A stretch of 64,000 bases of DNA from NCBI GenBank assembly GCA_942492735.1, contig OW818648.1, positions 3,472,001 to 3,536,000 on the forward strand, given 5' to 3'. Made by a program: the position numbers and the translations under genes. The notes under the pieces are model-generated. The model did no database searches, was not told the origin of the DNA, and saw only the letters and a program-made list of their open reading frames with translations. This DNA comes from Sporobacter sp942492735. Its GTDB lineage: Bacteria; Bacillota; Clostridia; Oscillospirales; Oscillospiraceae. Of the stretch, positions 7,145-15,686 are shown in pieces; positions within the stretch are counted from its first letter, which is position 1, and each line of letters begins with the position of its first letter.

Positions 7145-8641
7145 ATGAGTGATATGCGCAATTACTACATCAAGACAAACAGGATTTTTAATCCTATCAG
7201 GAAATATACGTGGCTCGTCACAGTCATAGTAGCCATTGGCGGCTTATGGTTTCCGAAGCTAGGTCTTGTGGTCCTCGCCATCATGGCAGCTTTGATGACA
7301 ACCGCGTTTTTTGACGGACGATTCTGGTGCGGAAACGTTTGCCCTCACGGCAGTTTGTTCGACAGGGTGATCCAGCCGATCAGCAAAAACGGTAAAATCC
7401 CGGCGTTTTTCAAAACACAAGTCTTCGTCGTTCTGTTTTTTACCTTTTTCGTGTGGAATCTTTCGAGAAAAGTCATCAAAGTATTTTCTCTGTGGGGTAC
7501 ATATGAATTTCTTGACAAACTGGGGTTCGTGTTTGTCATGACGTATCTTGTCGTGATGGTGGTTGGCGGGCTCCTTGCTATCATTGCAACGCCAAGGACC
7601 TGGTGCCAATTTTGTCCGATGGGTTCAATCCAGAAAGCGGCGCACAAGATCGGCAAGCTCGTCGGTGTTGCTAAAAAGACAGAAAAGAAGATAACATTAG
7701 ATTTTCGCGAGAAATGCCATAACTGTGGGAAGTGCGCGCGTGTCTGTCCGTTTCAGTTAAAGCCGTACTTGGAATTCTCAGATAATAATCAATTTGACAA
7801 TCCTAATTGCATCAAGTGTAAGACCTGTGTGGCTAACTGCCCTTCCGGAATCCTTTCTGTCAAGAAGGAGAGCGACGTCCCGAAGCCGCAGAGTATGGTG
7901 CCTGTCAAAGGTTACGAGAATGTGGCGGATATCCAATCGAGAATCGCTGAAATAAATGTCCTTGGTGATGATGTCAATGAGTATGTGTTTGAGTTTGTAT
8001 CTCCGGAAAAGGTAGATATCAAGGCTGGCCAGTTTATTCTGATCAAAATAATAGACCATCCGATACAATACAGAGCGTATTCAATCTCCTCCATTGGTTC
8101 GGACCGCAAAAGCCTCAGCGTTATCATTAAGAAGGTCCGCAAGGGTTACGGTACGGCCAAGATCTTTGAAGGATTCCAGGTTAACGATATCGTCGACCTG
8201 AAGGGGCCTATGGGTGATGCGCTTGTTGTAGATGAAAATGCCGAAAAAATTCTTTTTTTAGCAAATGGCATCGGGATAACACCATTTATCGCGCTTTCTA
8301 AAAGCGTACTTGAAAGCTTACCGAACATCAAGAGCGTGAAGCTTCTTGCCGGCAAGCGAAGAAAAAACGAGCTGCTTTATGATGCGTATTTCAGAAGTCT
8401 TGAAAATGACAGACGCTATGAGTATATTCCCGTCGTATCGCGCGATAAGGACAGTGGTCTCAGAAACGGATATGTGACCGACGTACTCAAAGAGATGGAC
8501 CTTGAGGGCTACCAAATTTATATGTGCGGGACGAAAAGCATGATCATTGACAGTTATCGTATACTGCTGGACAAAGGGATCAAAAAGGAAGATATCCATT
8601 ATGAGAGCGAAGAGAGAATCGATGTCGACCGGCTTATCTAG
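7145..8641 (+). CDS. NapH-like membrane ferredoxin fused to an FNR-type flavin reductase
   Basis: 498-residue electron-transfer fusion. The N-terminus has membrane segments with two CxxxCP/CxxCP motifs typical of NapH/CcoG-like proteins (FWCGNVCPHG near residue 62 and WCQFCPMG near 155). Two 4Fe-4S ferredoxin motifs follow (CHNCGKCARVCP near 191, CIKCKTCVANCP near 222). The C-terminal ~240 residues are a ferredoxin-NAD(P)+ reductase module, with the FAD motif RAYSIS near 309, the NAD(P)-binding GIGITPFIAL near 375 and a YMCGTKSM C-terminal motif. It probably moves electrons between NAD(P)H and a membrane or ferredoxin partner. It is followed by a SHOCT protein and a two-component system that may regulate it. 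Confidence 0.85.
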   Translation: MSDMRNYYIKTNRIFNPIRKYTWLVTVIVAIGGLWFPKLGLVVLAIMAALMTTAFFDGRFWCGNVCPHGSLFDRVIQPISKNGKIPAFFKTQVFVVLFFTFFVWNLSRKVIKVFSLWGTYEFLDKLGFVFVMTYLVVMVVGGLLAIIATPRTWCQFCPMGSIQKAAHKIGKLVGVAKKTEKKITLDFREKCHNCGKCARVCPFQLKPYLEFSDNNQFDNPNCIKCKTCVANCPSGILSVKKESDVPKPQSMVPVKGYENVADIQSRIAEINVLGDDVNEYVFEFVSPEKVDIKAGQFILIKIIDHPIQYRAYSISSIGSDRKSLSVIIKKVRKGYGTAKIFEGFQVNDIVDLKGPMGDALVVDENAEKILFLANGIGITPFIALSKSVLESLPNIKSVKLLAGKRRKNELLYDAYFRSLENDRRYEYIPVVSRDKDSGLRNGYVTDVLKEMDLEGYQIYMCGTKSMIIDSYRILLDKGIKKEDIHYESEERIDVDRLI

Positions 8642-8809
8642 TCAATATTCGAATGAGGTAAAGCCGAGGAGCGCGTTTCACGACTGTGCATCTTTGCAAA
8701 TAAAGCAGGCGAATCATAATTGTGCCACAATTCAGGCTGATAATTGCTTTAGAGATTAATGAAAATACTTAAGACATGAAGAAGCGAAGAATTTAGGAGG
8801 TAATTTATT

Positions 8810-9088
8810 ATGATGTTTAATCGAGGATTTGAGTTAGCCGGGCGATGCCTGGAGAACGGGATTGGATTTATGCGCGGCGGGCACGGCCTGTTCATGATGG
8901 GCGGTATGGTACTTGCGGCCGTCGTGGTTATTGCGGCCATCGTCGTACTCGTCAGAAAAGCACATAAAAGGAATACATACAGTGAGACAACCAGCGAGGC
9001 GGCGGAGCTCCTGAACGCGCGTTTTGTCAAGGGTGAAATCACCGAAGAAGAATACACAAAGATGAAGAAGGTTCTCAGCGGCAAATAA
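8810..9088 (+). CDS. Small membrane protein with SHOCT domain
   Basis: 92 residues, with an N-terminal Gly/Met-rich stretch, one transmembrane helix (residues ~28-48, MMGGMVLAAVVVIAAIVVLV) and a C-terminal SHOCT domain (AELLNARFVKGEITEEEYTKMKKVL). TAGGAGG precedes the start, and a second in-frame ATG follows immediately. SHOCT domains are short oligomerisation modules often at membrane-protein ends. Its role here is unknown; its position between the redox fusion and the two-component system suggests a shared function. Confidence 0.82.
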   Translation: MMFNRGFELAGRCLENGIGFMRGGHGLFMMGGMVLAAVVVIAAIVVLVRKAHKRNTYSETTSEAAELLNARFVKGEITEEEYTKMKKVLSGK

Positions 9089-9110
9089 GCGTTGCCGTGA
9101 AATCTAAATA

Positions 9111-9157
9111 AAACATCCCCTCGCACGATTCGATGTAAGTCATGCGAGGGGATGTTT
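9111..9157 (+). terminator. Terminator after SHOCT gene
   Basis: A 15-bp perfect stem (AAACATCCCCTCGCA / TGCGAGGGGATGTTT) with a 17-nt loop. It separates the SHOCT gene from the response-regulator gene. Confidence 0.8.
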
Positions 9158-9211
9158 CGCTGCTCGACAGACGATGGTCCCGATGATATAATGCGGACGA
9201 GGTGAATGCGG

Positions 9212-9895
9212 ATGATTTATCAGATTCTGGTTGTTGAGGATCAGACCGATATCAGTAATATTGTTGTAAAATATCTCGAAAACGAGGGGTATCTGCCCTT
9301 TACGGCGAAGGACGGGTTTGAAGCCCTGGATATTTTTAACAACAACAAAATTCACCTCGTTTTGCTTGACGTCATGATGCCGGGAATCGACGGCTTTGAT
9401 GTTCTGAAGGAAATTCGGAAAATATCGGACACGCCTGTCATCATGCTGACGGCGAGAACTGAAGAAATTGACAGACTCAAGGGATTTGATACCGGCGCAG
9501 ACGATTATGTGCTCAAACCATTTAGTGTGAAAGAGCTTATGAAGCGCGTCAACATACTTATCAAAAGGATTTATCACACTGCCGATGAAATTATATTGAA
9601 ATATGGCGACCTGAGTTTGCATGTTAAAAGCATGAAGCTGTATAAAAGCGGTATTGAAATACCGATCACGGCGGCGGAATTCGGTCTACTGCAGGCTTTG
9701 TTTAAATATCAGGGTCAGGTACTGACGCGCGAACAGCTCATCAATACCGCCTATGGTCTTGAATACGAAGGATATGACAGGAACATTGACAGCTATATCA
9801 AAAGGCTGCGTCAGAAGATTGAAGACGATCCCAGGAATCCGCAGATTCTCGTCACAAAATACGGCGCGGGATATGTGTTTGGGGGGAAACGATGA
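9212..9895 (+). CDS. OmpR/PhoB-family response regulator
   Basis: Receiver domain (residues 1-118) with the phospho-acceptor in HLVLLDVMMPGIDG (Asp53), the switch Thr in PVIMLTAR and the Lys in YVLKPF. The C-terminal winged helix ends DRNIDSYIKRLRQKIEDDPRNPQILVTKYGAGYVF. The start ATG at 9212 sits 9 nt from GAGG; an ATG two codons earlier is too close to it. The gene overlaps the next one (histidine kinase) by 4 nt, giving a cognate pair. Confidence 0.95.
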   Translation: MIYQILVVEDQTDISNIVVKYLENEGYLPFTAKDGFEALDIFNNNKIHLVLLDVMMPGIDGFDVLKEIRKISDTPVIMLTARTEEIDRLKGFDTGADDYVLKPFSVKELMKRVNILIKRIYHTADEIILKYGDLSLHVKSMKLYKSGIEIPITAAEFGLLQALFKYQGQVLTREQLINTAYGLEYEGYDRNIDSYIKRLRQKIEDDPRNPQILVTKYGAGYVFGGKR

Positions 9896-11253
9896 TGACG
9901 ATACGGCGGCAATGGCTGCTTGTACTGACAATAACGGCCGTGCTGGCTGTCAGCATTAATTCCGTTGTCCTCTCCTCACTGATTAACCGGTATTTTTTAT
10001 CGTATACAACGGAGAATTATAATAGCCATGTCAGCCAGATCGAACAGCTTGCGAAAAACGCGCTGACTGAAAACAACTATTCCGCCAAGCAGCTGTCTGT
10101 TCAATTCGAATCCCATCTTGACGATCCGATTGTCAGCATCAAGCTCTATGATAACGACGGTCAGCTGGTGGCAGGAGCGGAAAATGACAGTGCCAAGCCA
10201 TACGGCATGATGAGCGGTAAGATGGGCAGCATGATGGGCAAGAATGCCGAGGAGGTCGACAGCTATTCGATCGCCGTCGCCGGCACCACGCTCGGGCAAT
10301 TGAATATCACACGGTACAGCGCGTTGAACGATTCTGTTGTTTCAAGTTTGTTCAAAGCCTCCCTCGTGCGCAACAGCTTCTTTTCTTTGGGGATTGTTCT
10401 CCTGACGCTTATGCTTATCGGTATCTCTATCAGCAGGAAATTGAGCAGAGACTTAACCAATACCGCATCGCAGGCACTCGATATCGATTTGGGAAACCTA
10501 TCAGCCTTCAAGCCGTCAAAGGTCAAGGAAATCCGGATTATTCAGACAAGTCTCGATACACTGAGCTCTAAATTAAAGATAAAGCAGATCGGTAGGAAAA
10601 GGCTTGTCGACGAGCTTGTACATCAAACCAGAACACCGCTGACCATACTGAAAACCCATCTCGAAGGACTTGAAGACGGGATTATTACGATGACTCCCGA
10701 TGAAATAAGGATATGCGAGGACCAAACAGAGAGCATTACCTCAATAATTTCGAATATGAGTATGCTTCTGGATGCGGACAGGCCTTCAGAAGCAGCAATA
10801 ATGGAAGAAATTGATATATACAGTTTGCTGAATCAAATAATCAGTGGGCTGAAGGTGCAGTTTGAGAAAAAGAGCATCCGTCTGCAATTATTAAGTCATC
10901 AAAAGGTAACGGTCATTACTGATAAATATAAACTGAGCCAGTGTATCTATAACTTGCTGACGAATGCGTATAAATTCACTGAAGCAAGCGGCCGGGTAGA
11001 GATTTCTTATATTACAGCCGGCTCGGAGTTGACGATAAGTATCAAGGATACAGGTATCGGGATCAGCAGCCAAGATCAGCCGCATTTATTTGACGCCTAT
11101 TACAGAGGCAGTAATTCTATGAACGTTTCAGGTGAAGGACTCGGTTTGTTCGTCGTCAAAGAAAACTTGAATAAAATAAACGGAAAAATAAGCCTTGATT
11201 CCGGGCCGGGACAAGGCAGCACTTTCATTATCACGATACCAATTGGATTATAA
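9892..11253 (+). CDS. Membrane sensor histidine kinase
   Basis: 453 residues. TM1 lies near residues 8-30, an extracytoplasmic sensor region runs from ~35 to 150 and includes the Met/Gly-rich stretch YGMMSGKMGSMMGK, and TM2 lies near 160-180. A HisKA domain carries the phospho-His in LVHQTRTPLTIL (His244), followed by an HATPase domain with N-, G1- (DTGIGI) and G2-type (GEGLGLFVVKENL) boxes. Translation is coupled to the response regulator by an ATGA overlap. The Met-rich sensor loop could bind a soft metal (Cu or Ag), which is inference only. Confidence 0.93.
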   Translation: MMTIRRQWLLVLTITAVLAVSINSVVLSSLINRYFLSYTTENYNSHVSQIEQLAKNALTENNYSAKQLSVQFESHLDDPIVSIKLYDNDGQLVAGAENDSAKPYGMMSGKMGSMMGKNAEEVDSYSIAVAGTTLGQLNITRYSALNDSVVSSLFKASLVRNSFFSLGIVLLTLMLIGISISRKLSRDLTNTASQALDIDLGNLSAFKPSKVKEIRIIQTSLDTLSSKLKIKQIGRKRLVDELVHQTRTPLTILKTHLEGLEDGIITMTPDEIRICEDQTESITSIISNMSMLLDADRPSEAAIMEEIDIYSLLNQIISGLKVQFEKKSIRLQLLSHQKVTVITDKYKLSQCIYNLLTNAYKFTEASGRVEISYITAGSELTISIKDTGIGISSQDQPHLFDAYYRGSNSMNVSGEGLGLFVVKENLNKINGKISLDSGPGQGSTFIITIPIGL

Positions 11254-11283
11254 GAAATATTCTCGATATTTGTTCTGCAATCA

Positions 11284-11330
11284 CAGCAACCGGAATAACA
11301 TGAGCCGTTATTCCGGCTGCTGTCTTATTT
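11284..11330 (+). terminator. Terminator after the two-component system
   Basis: CAGCAACCGGAATAAC pairs with GTTATTCCGGCTGCTG across a 7-nt loop, followed by TCTTATTTT. Confidence 0.85.
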
Positions 11331-11461
11331 TCATTGTCAATTCGAAAAGTTCATAATGAATGCGGAGAAAATACATTTTTCTATTGTGAAACCAAAATTT
11401 TCATGTAAAATAAAACCAATATGAAACATCATATATTCTGTTTTTTTAAAGGAGAAAAGGT

Positions 11462-12433
11462 ATGAAAGATTTTGCCGGGAAAATTGCCTTTATTACGGGC
11501 GGCGCGTCCGGCGCAGGACTCGGACAAGCGAAGCTGTTCTCAAAAGCGGGCATGAAGGTCGTTATTGCAGATGTGCGTCAGGAGGCTCTGGACAAGGCAG
11601 TCGAAGAGCTGAAGGCATACGGCGCTAAGGCGGATGAAATACTCGCGCTCAAGGTCGACCTCACCGACCGCAAGGATTACACTGCAGCGGCTGACAAAGT
11701 CGAAGAGGTTTTTGGCGGCCCCCCGCATCTGCTCATACAGACCGCCGGCGTCAACTCGTTCGGACCTGCCGAGGCCTCCACTTTTGAGGATTTCGACTGG
11801 GTCATGGGCGTCTGCCTCAATGCCGTCGTGAACGGTTTACTTATCTTCGTGCCGCGTATGATTAAGGCTTATGCGCATAAAACCTCCTTCCATATCGCTG
11901 CGACCTCCTCTTGGGGCGCGTTCATGGCCGGCTCGACGACGGCGCCTTACTCCGCCGCGAAAGCCGCGGTCAACAACCTGATGTACAGTTACAACGATGC
12001 CCTCAAGCCTTACGGTGCCGGCGCGACGGTTCTCACCCCAGCCAATATCAACTCCAACATAGGCGAGGCCGAAAAGTATCGCCCCGCGCACCTGAAGAAC
12101 AGCGGCTATAATGTCACCGATGACACCATCGGCCTCTTAAAGGCCATTCATGCCGGCGGTATGGACCCGGTGGAGCTGGCGGGCTGGCTCAAAGAAGGCA
12201 TTGAAAACGAGCAGGTCATCGTCGTCCCCTACAAGGAATCTCAAGAGATGCTCAAACGTGAATGCCAGCGGATTATTGACTATTCAAGTCCGGAGGGCAT
12301 GAAGAGAATTGAGGCAGAAAGCAAAAAGATGGCCGCAGAAATGGCAAAAATGATGGGTGACCATAAGGACGTCGGCTTTGCTAAAGCAAAGAGCGATATT
12401 GACTGGGTCGATGCCAGCAAAAAGTTTAACTAA
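11462..12433 (+). CDS. Short-chain dehydrogenase/reductase (SDR)
   Basis: 323-residue NAD(P)-dependent oxidoreductase. The Rossmann motif TGGASGAGLG lies at residues ~13-22, Asp of VIADVR suggests NAD(H) preference, the NAG-like motif is TAGVNSFG, a Ser lies in ATSSWGAF, and the catalytic Tyr/Lys are in YSAAKAA. A ~70-residue C-terminal extension beyond the usual 250 residues is rich in Lys/Met/Ala. The start follows AAAGGAG. A truncated relative with the same extension lies at 40614-41283. The gene sits just ahead of the molybdenum-hydroxylase-like operon but is separated from it by a terminator and promoter, so a shared pathway is likely rather than co-transcription. Confidence 0.9.
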   Translation: MKDFAGKIAFITGGASGAGLGQAKLFSKAGMKVVIADVRQEALDKAVEELKAYGAKADEILALKVDLTDRKDYTAAADKVEEVFGGPPHLLIQTAGVNSFGPAEASTFEDFDWVMGVCLNAVVNGLLIFVPRMIKAYAHKTSFHIAATSSWGAFMAGSTTAPYSAAKAAVNNLMYSYNDALKPYGAGATVLTPANINSNIGEAEKYRPAHLKNSGYNVTDDTIGLLKAIHAGGMDPVELAGWLKEGIENEQVIVVPYKESQEMLKRECQRIIDYSSPEGMKRIEAESKKMAAEMAKMMGDHKDVGFAKAKSDIDWVDASKKFN

Positions 12434-12509
12434 TTGTACCCAGGGCGCACGATAACAGATTCTGCCAACTAAAAGCCTCATCGATACAAAATAGATATCA
12501 TTCAATACG

Positions 12510-12548
12510 AAAAAGGCACAGAGCCAAATAGAGGTTTTGTGCCCTTTT
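12510..12548. terminator. Hairpin terminator between SDR and molybdenum-hydroxylase operon
   Basis: AAAAAGGCACAGAGCC pairs imperfectly with GGTTTTGTGCCCTTTT and is T-rich on both sides. Confidence 0.7.
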
Positions 12549-12550
12549 CA

Positions 12551-12579
12551 TTGATTTATGATCAATATTAAGGTATTCT
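12551..12579 (+). promoter_or_regulatory. Candidate promoter of the molybdenum-hydroxylase-like operon
   Basis: TTGATT (12551-12556), a 17-bp spacer and TATTCT (12574-12579), 37 bp upstream of the first gene and just after the terminator. The match to consensus is moderate. Confidence 0.5.
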
Positions 12580-12616
12580 ATAGATAAACAATCAGTGATA
12601 GTCTAGGGAGGTTTTT

Positions 12617-13306
12617 ATGTCTAATCAAAAAGATTCAGCAGGCGTCCCCAACGGCTCACCCGGCAGCGTGACGTTCACGCAGGCCTCCACGCAAAAGCAG
12701 GCTCTTGACGCGATCAACGCAATACCCGCAACACTCAAAGAATTCCGCTGCCCGACCTGCGGCAGCAGCTTCGGAAGCCTGGCGGATTTAACCTGCCACA
12801 ATGCTGCCGAGCACCCGGATACCGCTCAGCCCATCACCGTCATTCTTCACATAAATGATAAGGATTGCGAGGTGCTGATCGAACCCCATTGGACGCTGCA
12901 CCGCGCCCTCCAGTTCAAGCTCGGGCTCACGGGCGCCAAGCATATGTGCGACCGCGGCGTCTGCGGCTCCTGCACCGTCATCATGGACGGCAGAGCGGTC
13001 CTCTCCTGCACCACCTTAGCCGCGGAATGCGAAGGAAAATCCATCATGACAATTGAAGGCATCGCGGCGGAACCGAAATGGAAGCCGCTCATCGATGCTT
13101 ACTGTCGTTGGGATGCCATGCAGTGCGGTTACTGCACGCCAGGCTTCCTTGTCACCGCCAAGGCACTTTTAGACAAGAACCCGAATCCATCCGAAGAGGA
13201 AATCCGCGAGGCACTTGCCGGCAACATCTGCATCTGCGGCACGTATCCGCGCCACTCCACCGCGATTATTGAAGCGGCACTCAAGATGTCGAAGGGAGCG
13301 GAATAG
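12617..13306 (+). CDS. Molybdenum hydroxylase [2Fe-2S] subunit with C2H2 zinc-finger-like motif (copy 1)
   Basis: 229-residue small subunit of the xanthine dehydrogenase/CO dehydrogenase (CoxS, XdhC) family. The plant-type cluster ligands are C111, C116, C119 and C131; the second cluster uses C170, C173, C205 and C207 (CGYCTPG...CICG). Unusually, a ~70-residue N-terminal extension holds CPTCGSSFGSLADLTCHNAA ending EH. It has C45, C48, F52, L58, H61 and H66 in the exact spacing of a classical C2H2 zinc finger. AGGGAGG precedes the ATG, and the next gene starts immediately after this stop. It should pass electrons between the molybdenum centre of the large subunit and the FAD subunit. Confidence 0.92.
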   Translation: MSNQKDSAGVPNGSPGSVTFTQASTQKQALDAINAIPATLKEFRCPTCGSSFGSLADLTCHNAAEHPDTAQPITVILHINDKDCEVLIEPHWTLHRALQFKLGLTGAKHMCDRGVCGSCTVIMDGRAVLSCTTLAAECEGKSIMTIEGIAAEPKWKPLIDAYCRWDAMQCGYCTPGFLVTAKALLDKNPNPSEEEIREALAGNICICGTYPRHSTAIIEAALKMSKGAE

Positions 13307-15670
13307 ATGGCTGATTTAGCAGGTGTCAACGGACTAAGAGAAAACTTCCGAGTCGTTGGGCAAAAGAATCTCCCCGGCAAGCTGAGCTATGCTCTGGCGA
13401 CCGGCATTGGAAAATTCGGTATAGACTATGTGCTCCCGGAAATGCTCCACGCCAAGTTCCTCCGCAGCCCTTACGCAAACGCAAAAGTCCTCAGCGTGGA
13501 CACGGCGAAGGCAAGAGCCATCCCGGGCGTCGTCGACATTGTCACCTGGGAAGACGAGGATATGAAGCAGCTTGGCAGCTCACCCTTCGGTTTTGGCCCC
13601 CGCCGGCCGTGGCTGGACAACATCGCCGACCAGGAGGGCGCGGAGGTGGCCGTCATTGTTGTGGCGGAAAATGTGGATATCTGTGAAAAAGCGCTGCAAG
13701 CGCTTGATATCGAGTGGGAAGTTCTGCCGCATGTCGTCAATATCCTCGACGGCAGAAAAGAGGACGCCGCCGTCATACGACCGGCGGAATTCAACAATCT
13801 CCCTCCGGATATGTTCGGGCCGCGCGCCGACCCCAATCACCCCAAAAAAGGCAATGTCTCCTACTCCATCGTGGTTCAGGGCGACATTGAGGCCGGATTT
13901 AAAGAAGCCGATCAGGTAATCGAATACGATTTGAAAATTCCGGTTTTTGCATCGCACATACCAAATCCGCCGGGCTCTGTCGCGTGGTGGTTCGATGATC
14001 CATATCACGGGGAAGGCAAAAGCCTGCATATCGAGGGCGCTGTCCAGAGAAAGGACGCCATAGGTGCCATGTACGGCATGACGCCTGATAAGACGGTCCA
14101 GGAAGGCGTTTTCCAGGGCGGCAAGTACTGCGACTGGGGTATGCGCAAATCCCAGGAGATCACACCCCTTCTGGCAAAACGAACCGGCAGGCCTGTCCGC
14201 TGCGTGAATACACGTGAGGAAACGTTCGACTTTTTGATGAACGAGCGCTATATGCACCTGAAGGTCGGTATTAAAAACAACGGCCTGATCACTGCCATCG
14301 ACGATTTTTCGATCTCCGACGGGGGCGTCCAGGGCAGTTCATCTTTTGGTACAGCCAACGACCAGGGCTACGGTCCTTATTTAACAACGAAGTGCCAGAA
14401 CATTCGGCAGTTTATGGAGATCGTCGACTCCAACCGCGGGAAAATGTATCTCAGCGGTCAGCACTGCCCTTTCAACTGGGACGCCGGCACTATGGCCATT
14501 TATCTGATTGCCGAAAAGCTGGGCAAAGACCCGATTGATATCGCAAAGCTCAACCTGCACGGCCCGACATCGCAGGCCGATACCGATCCCGTACCAAGCT
14601 TTGAGGCCTGTTTAGACGCGGGCAAGAAGCTGATGAACTGGAACTGGCATCCTGCCGGCGCGAAAAAGCTGCCGGACGGACGGCTGCACGGTGCCGCTTT
14701 CCGTTACCAGATCTGCCCGCGCCACGCTTTTTCAGGATACGACTGCAAGCTGGAGCTGCGCCATGGCGTGGTACATATGCCGACGCAGGGACCATGCACC
14801 GGTATCTATGCTGTTGAATGCAACGCCATGGTCATTGCGGAGGAACTCGGCCTGCAGTACGAGGATATCAGTATCGATTTCGACTACAAGGAAACCTTTA
14901 CGCCTGTCGGCGGCGGCTCGGACGGAACGACTGCTTCCTCCTGGGCGATGAAGGAGTGCGCAAATATACTGAAGCTGAAGATACTCGAAGCTGCGAGTGA
15001 TGAAGCGGAGAATCCCCCTCCCCCGTCGATGTTCGACTTCGGCAGACCGCAGGAGCCCAATCCTTTAAAGGACTGCAAGCCGGAGGAGCTGGACATGGCT
15101 GATGGCAAGGTATTCGTCAAGGCCGATCCGACAAGAGCGCTTCCGCTAGCCAGGGCAACACAGAGAAACGTTATCGCCACGTACTCCGGCAGGCCGCCGG
15201 CTTCCATCTGGACCACGGGTCTCGGTAGGATGCTGGACACCATGAATACGGCTTACTGCGAAGTGGCGGTCGATACAGAAACAGGCGAGGTTGAAATTCT
15301 CCGTTTCGGCGTAGTTGCCGACCCGGGCAAGGTTATCAGACCCACCTCGCTCGAAAGCCAGATTGACCAGGTCATGTACTTCAGCCAGGGCTGTCAGCTG
15401 CTGGAGGATATCATCTACGACGAAAGAACAGGCCTCCGGCTCAATAACAACATGATCGATTATAAGAAGCCCACCATCCTCGATATACCGCCCGTCGAGC
15501 GCGAGTTCCTTGAAACCCGCTCGGGCAACGCGGCTTACGGCGCGAGCGGCATAAGCCATTCTCTGGCCAATACCCATATGGTCATCATCGCCATTCACAA
15601 CGCGACAGGCGTATGGGTAGATCCGCCGGCAACACCGGACAAGGTCCTTAAAGCATTGGAAAAAGCATAG
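13307..15670 (+). CDS. Molybdenum hydroxylase large (Moco-binding) subunit, copy 1
   Basis: 787 residues, aligning with XdhA/CoxL/HcrA large subunits. The N-terminal a/b-hammerhead contains KFGIDYVLPEMLHAKFLRSP (residues ~38-57). Moco-domain landmarks include ITPLLAKRTGRPV, GGGSDGTTASSWAMKECA, DTMNTAYCEVAVDTETGEVEI and LESQIDQVMYFSQG. Several landmarks are unusual. The GGGFGGK-type loop reads GGKYCDWG. The GQG-type loop near residue ~490 reads MPTQGPCTG. The C-terminal GVGE motif that carries the catalytic Glu reads YGASGISHS. It is either a divergent hydroxylase or an enzyme with altered chemistry such as reductive dehydroxylation. The start abuts the stop of the small subunit. Confidence 0.9.
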   Translation: MADLAGVNGLRENFRVVGQKNLPGKLSYALATGIGKFGIDYVLPEMLHAKFLRSPYANAKVLSVDTAKARAIPGVVDIVTWEDEDMKQLGSSPFGFGPRRPWLDNIADQEGAEVAVIVVAENVDICEKALQALDIEWEVLPHVVNILDGRKEDAAVIRPAEFNNLPPDMFGPRADPNHPKKGNVSYSIVVQGDIEAGFKEADQVIEYDLKIPVFASHIPNPPGSVAWWFDDPYHGEGKSLHIEGAVQRKDAIGAMYGMTPDKTVQEGVFQGGKYCDWGMRKSQEITPLLAKRTGRPVRCVNTREETFDFLMNERYMHLKVGIKNNGLITAIDDFSISDGGVQGSSSFGTANDQGYGPYLTTKCQNIRQFMEIVDSNRGKMYLSGQHCPFNWDAGTMAIYLIAEKLGKDPIDIAKLNLHGPTSQADTDPVPSFEACLDAGKKLMNWNWHPAGAKKLPDGRLHGAAFRYQICPRHAFSGYDCKLELRHGVVHMPTQGPCTGIYAVECNAMVIAEELGLQYEDISIDFDYKETFTPVGGGSDGTTASSWAMKECANILKLKILEAASDEAENPPPPSMFDFGRPQEPNPLKDCKPEELDMADGKVFVKADPTRALPLARATQRNVIATYSGRPPASIWTTGLGRMLDTMNTAYCEVAVDTETGEVEILRFGVVADPGKVIRPTSLESQIDQVMYFSQGCQLLEDIIYDERTGLRLNNNMIDYKKPTILDIPPVEREFLETRSGNAAYGASGISHSLANTHMVIIAIHNATGVWVDPPATPDKVLKALEKA

Positions 15671-15686
15671 GAGAACAAAGAATAAT

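Noticed and set aside
13580..14257. A 225-codon antisense frame within the molybdenum large subunit (and similar ones at 15146-15862 and 19988-20779)
   Set aside because: These follow from codon bias in the real genes and show no start signals or domains.
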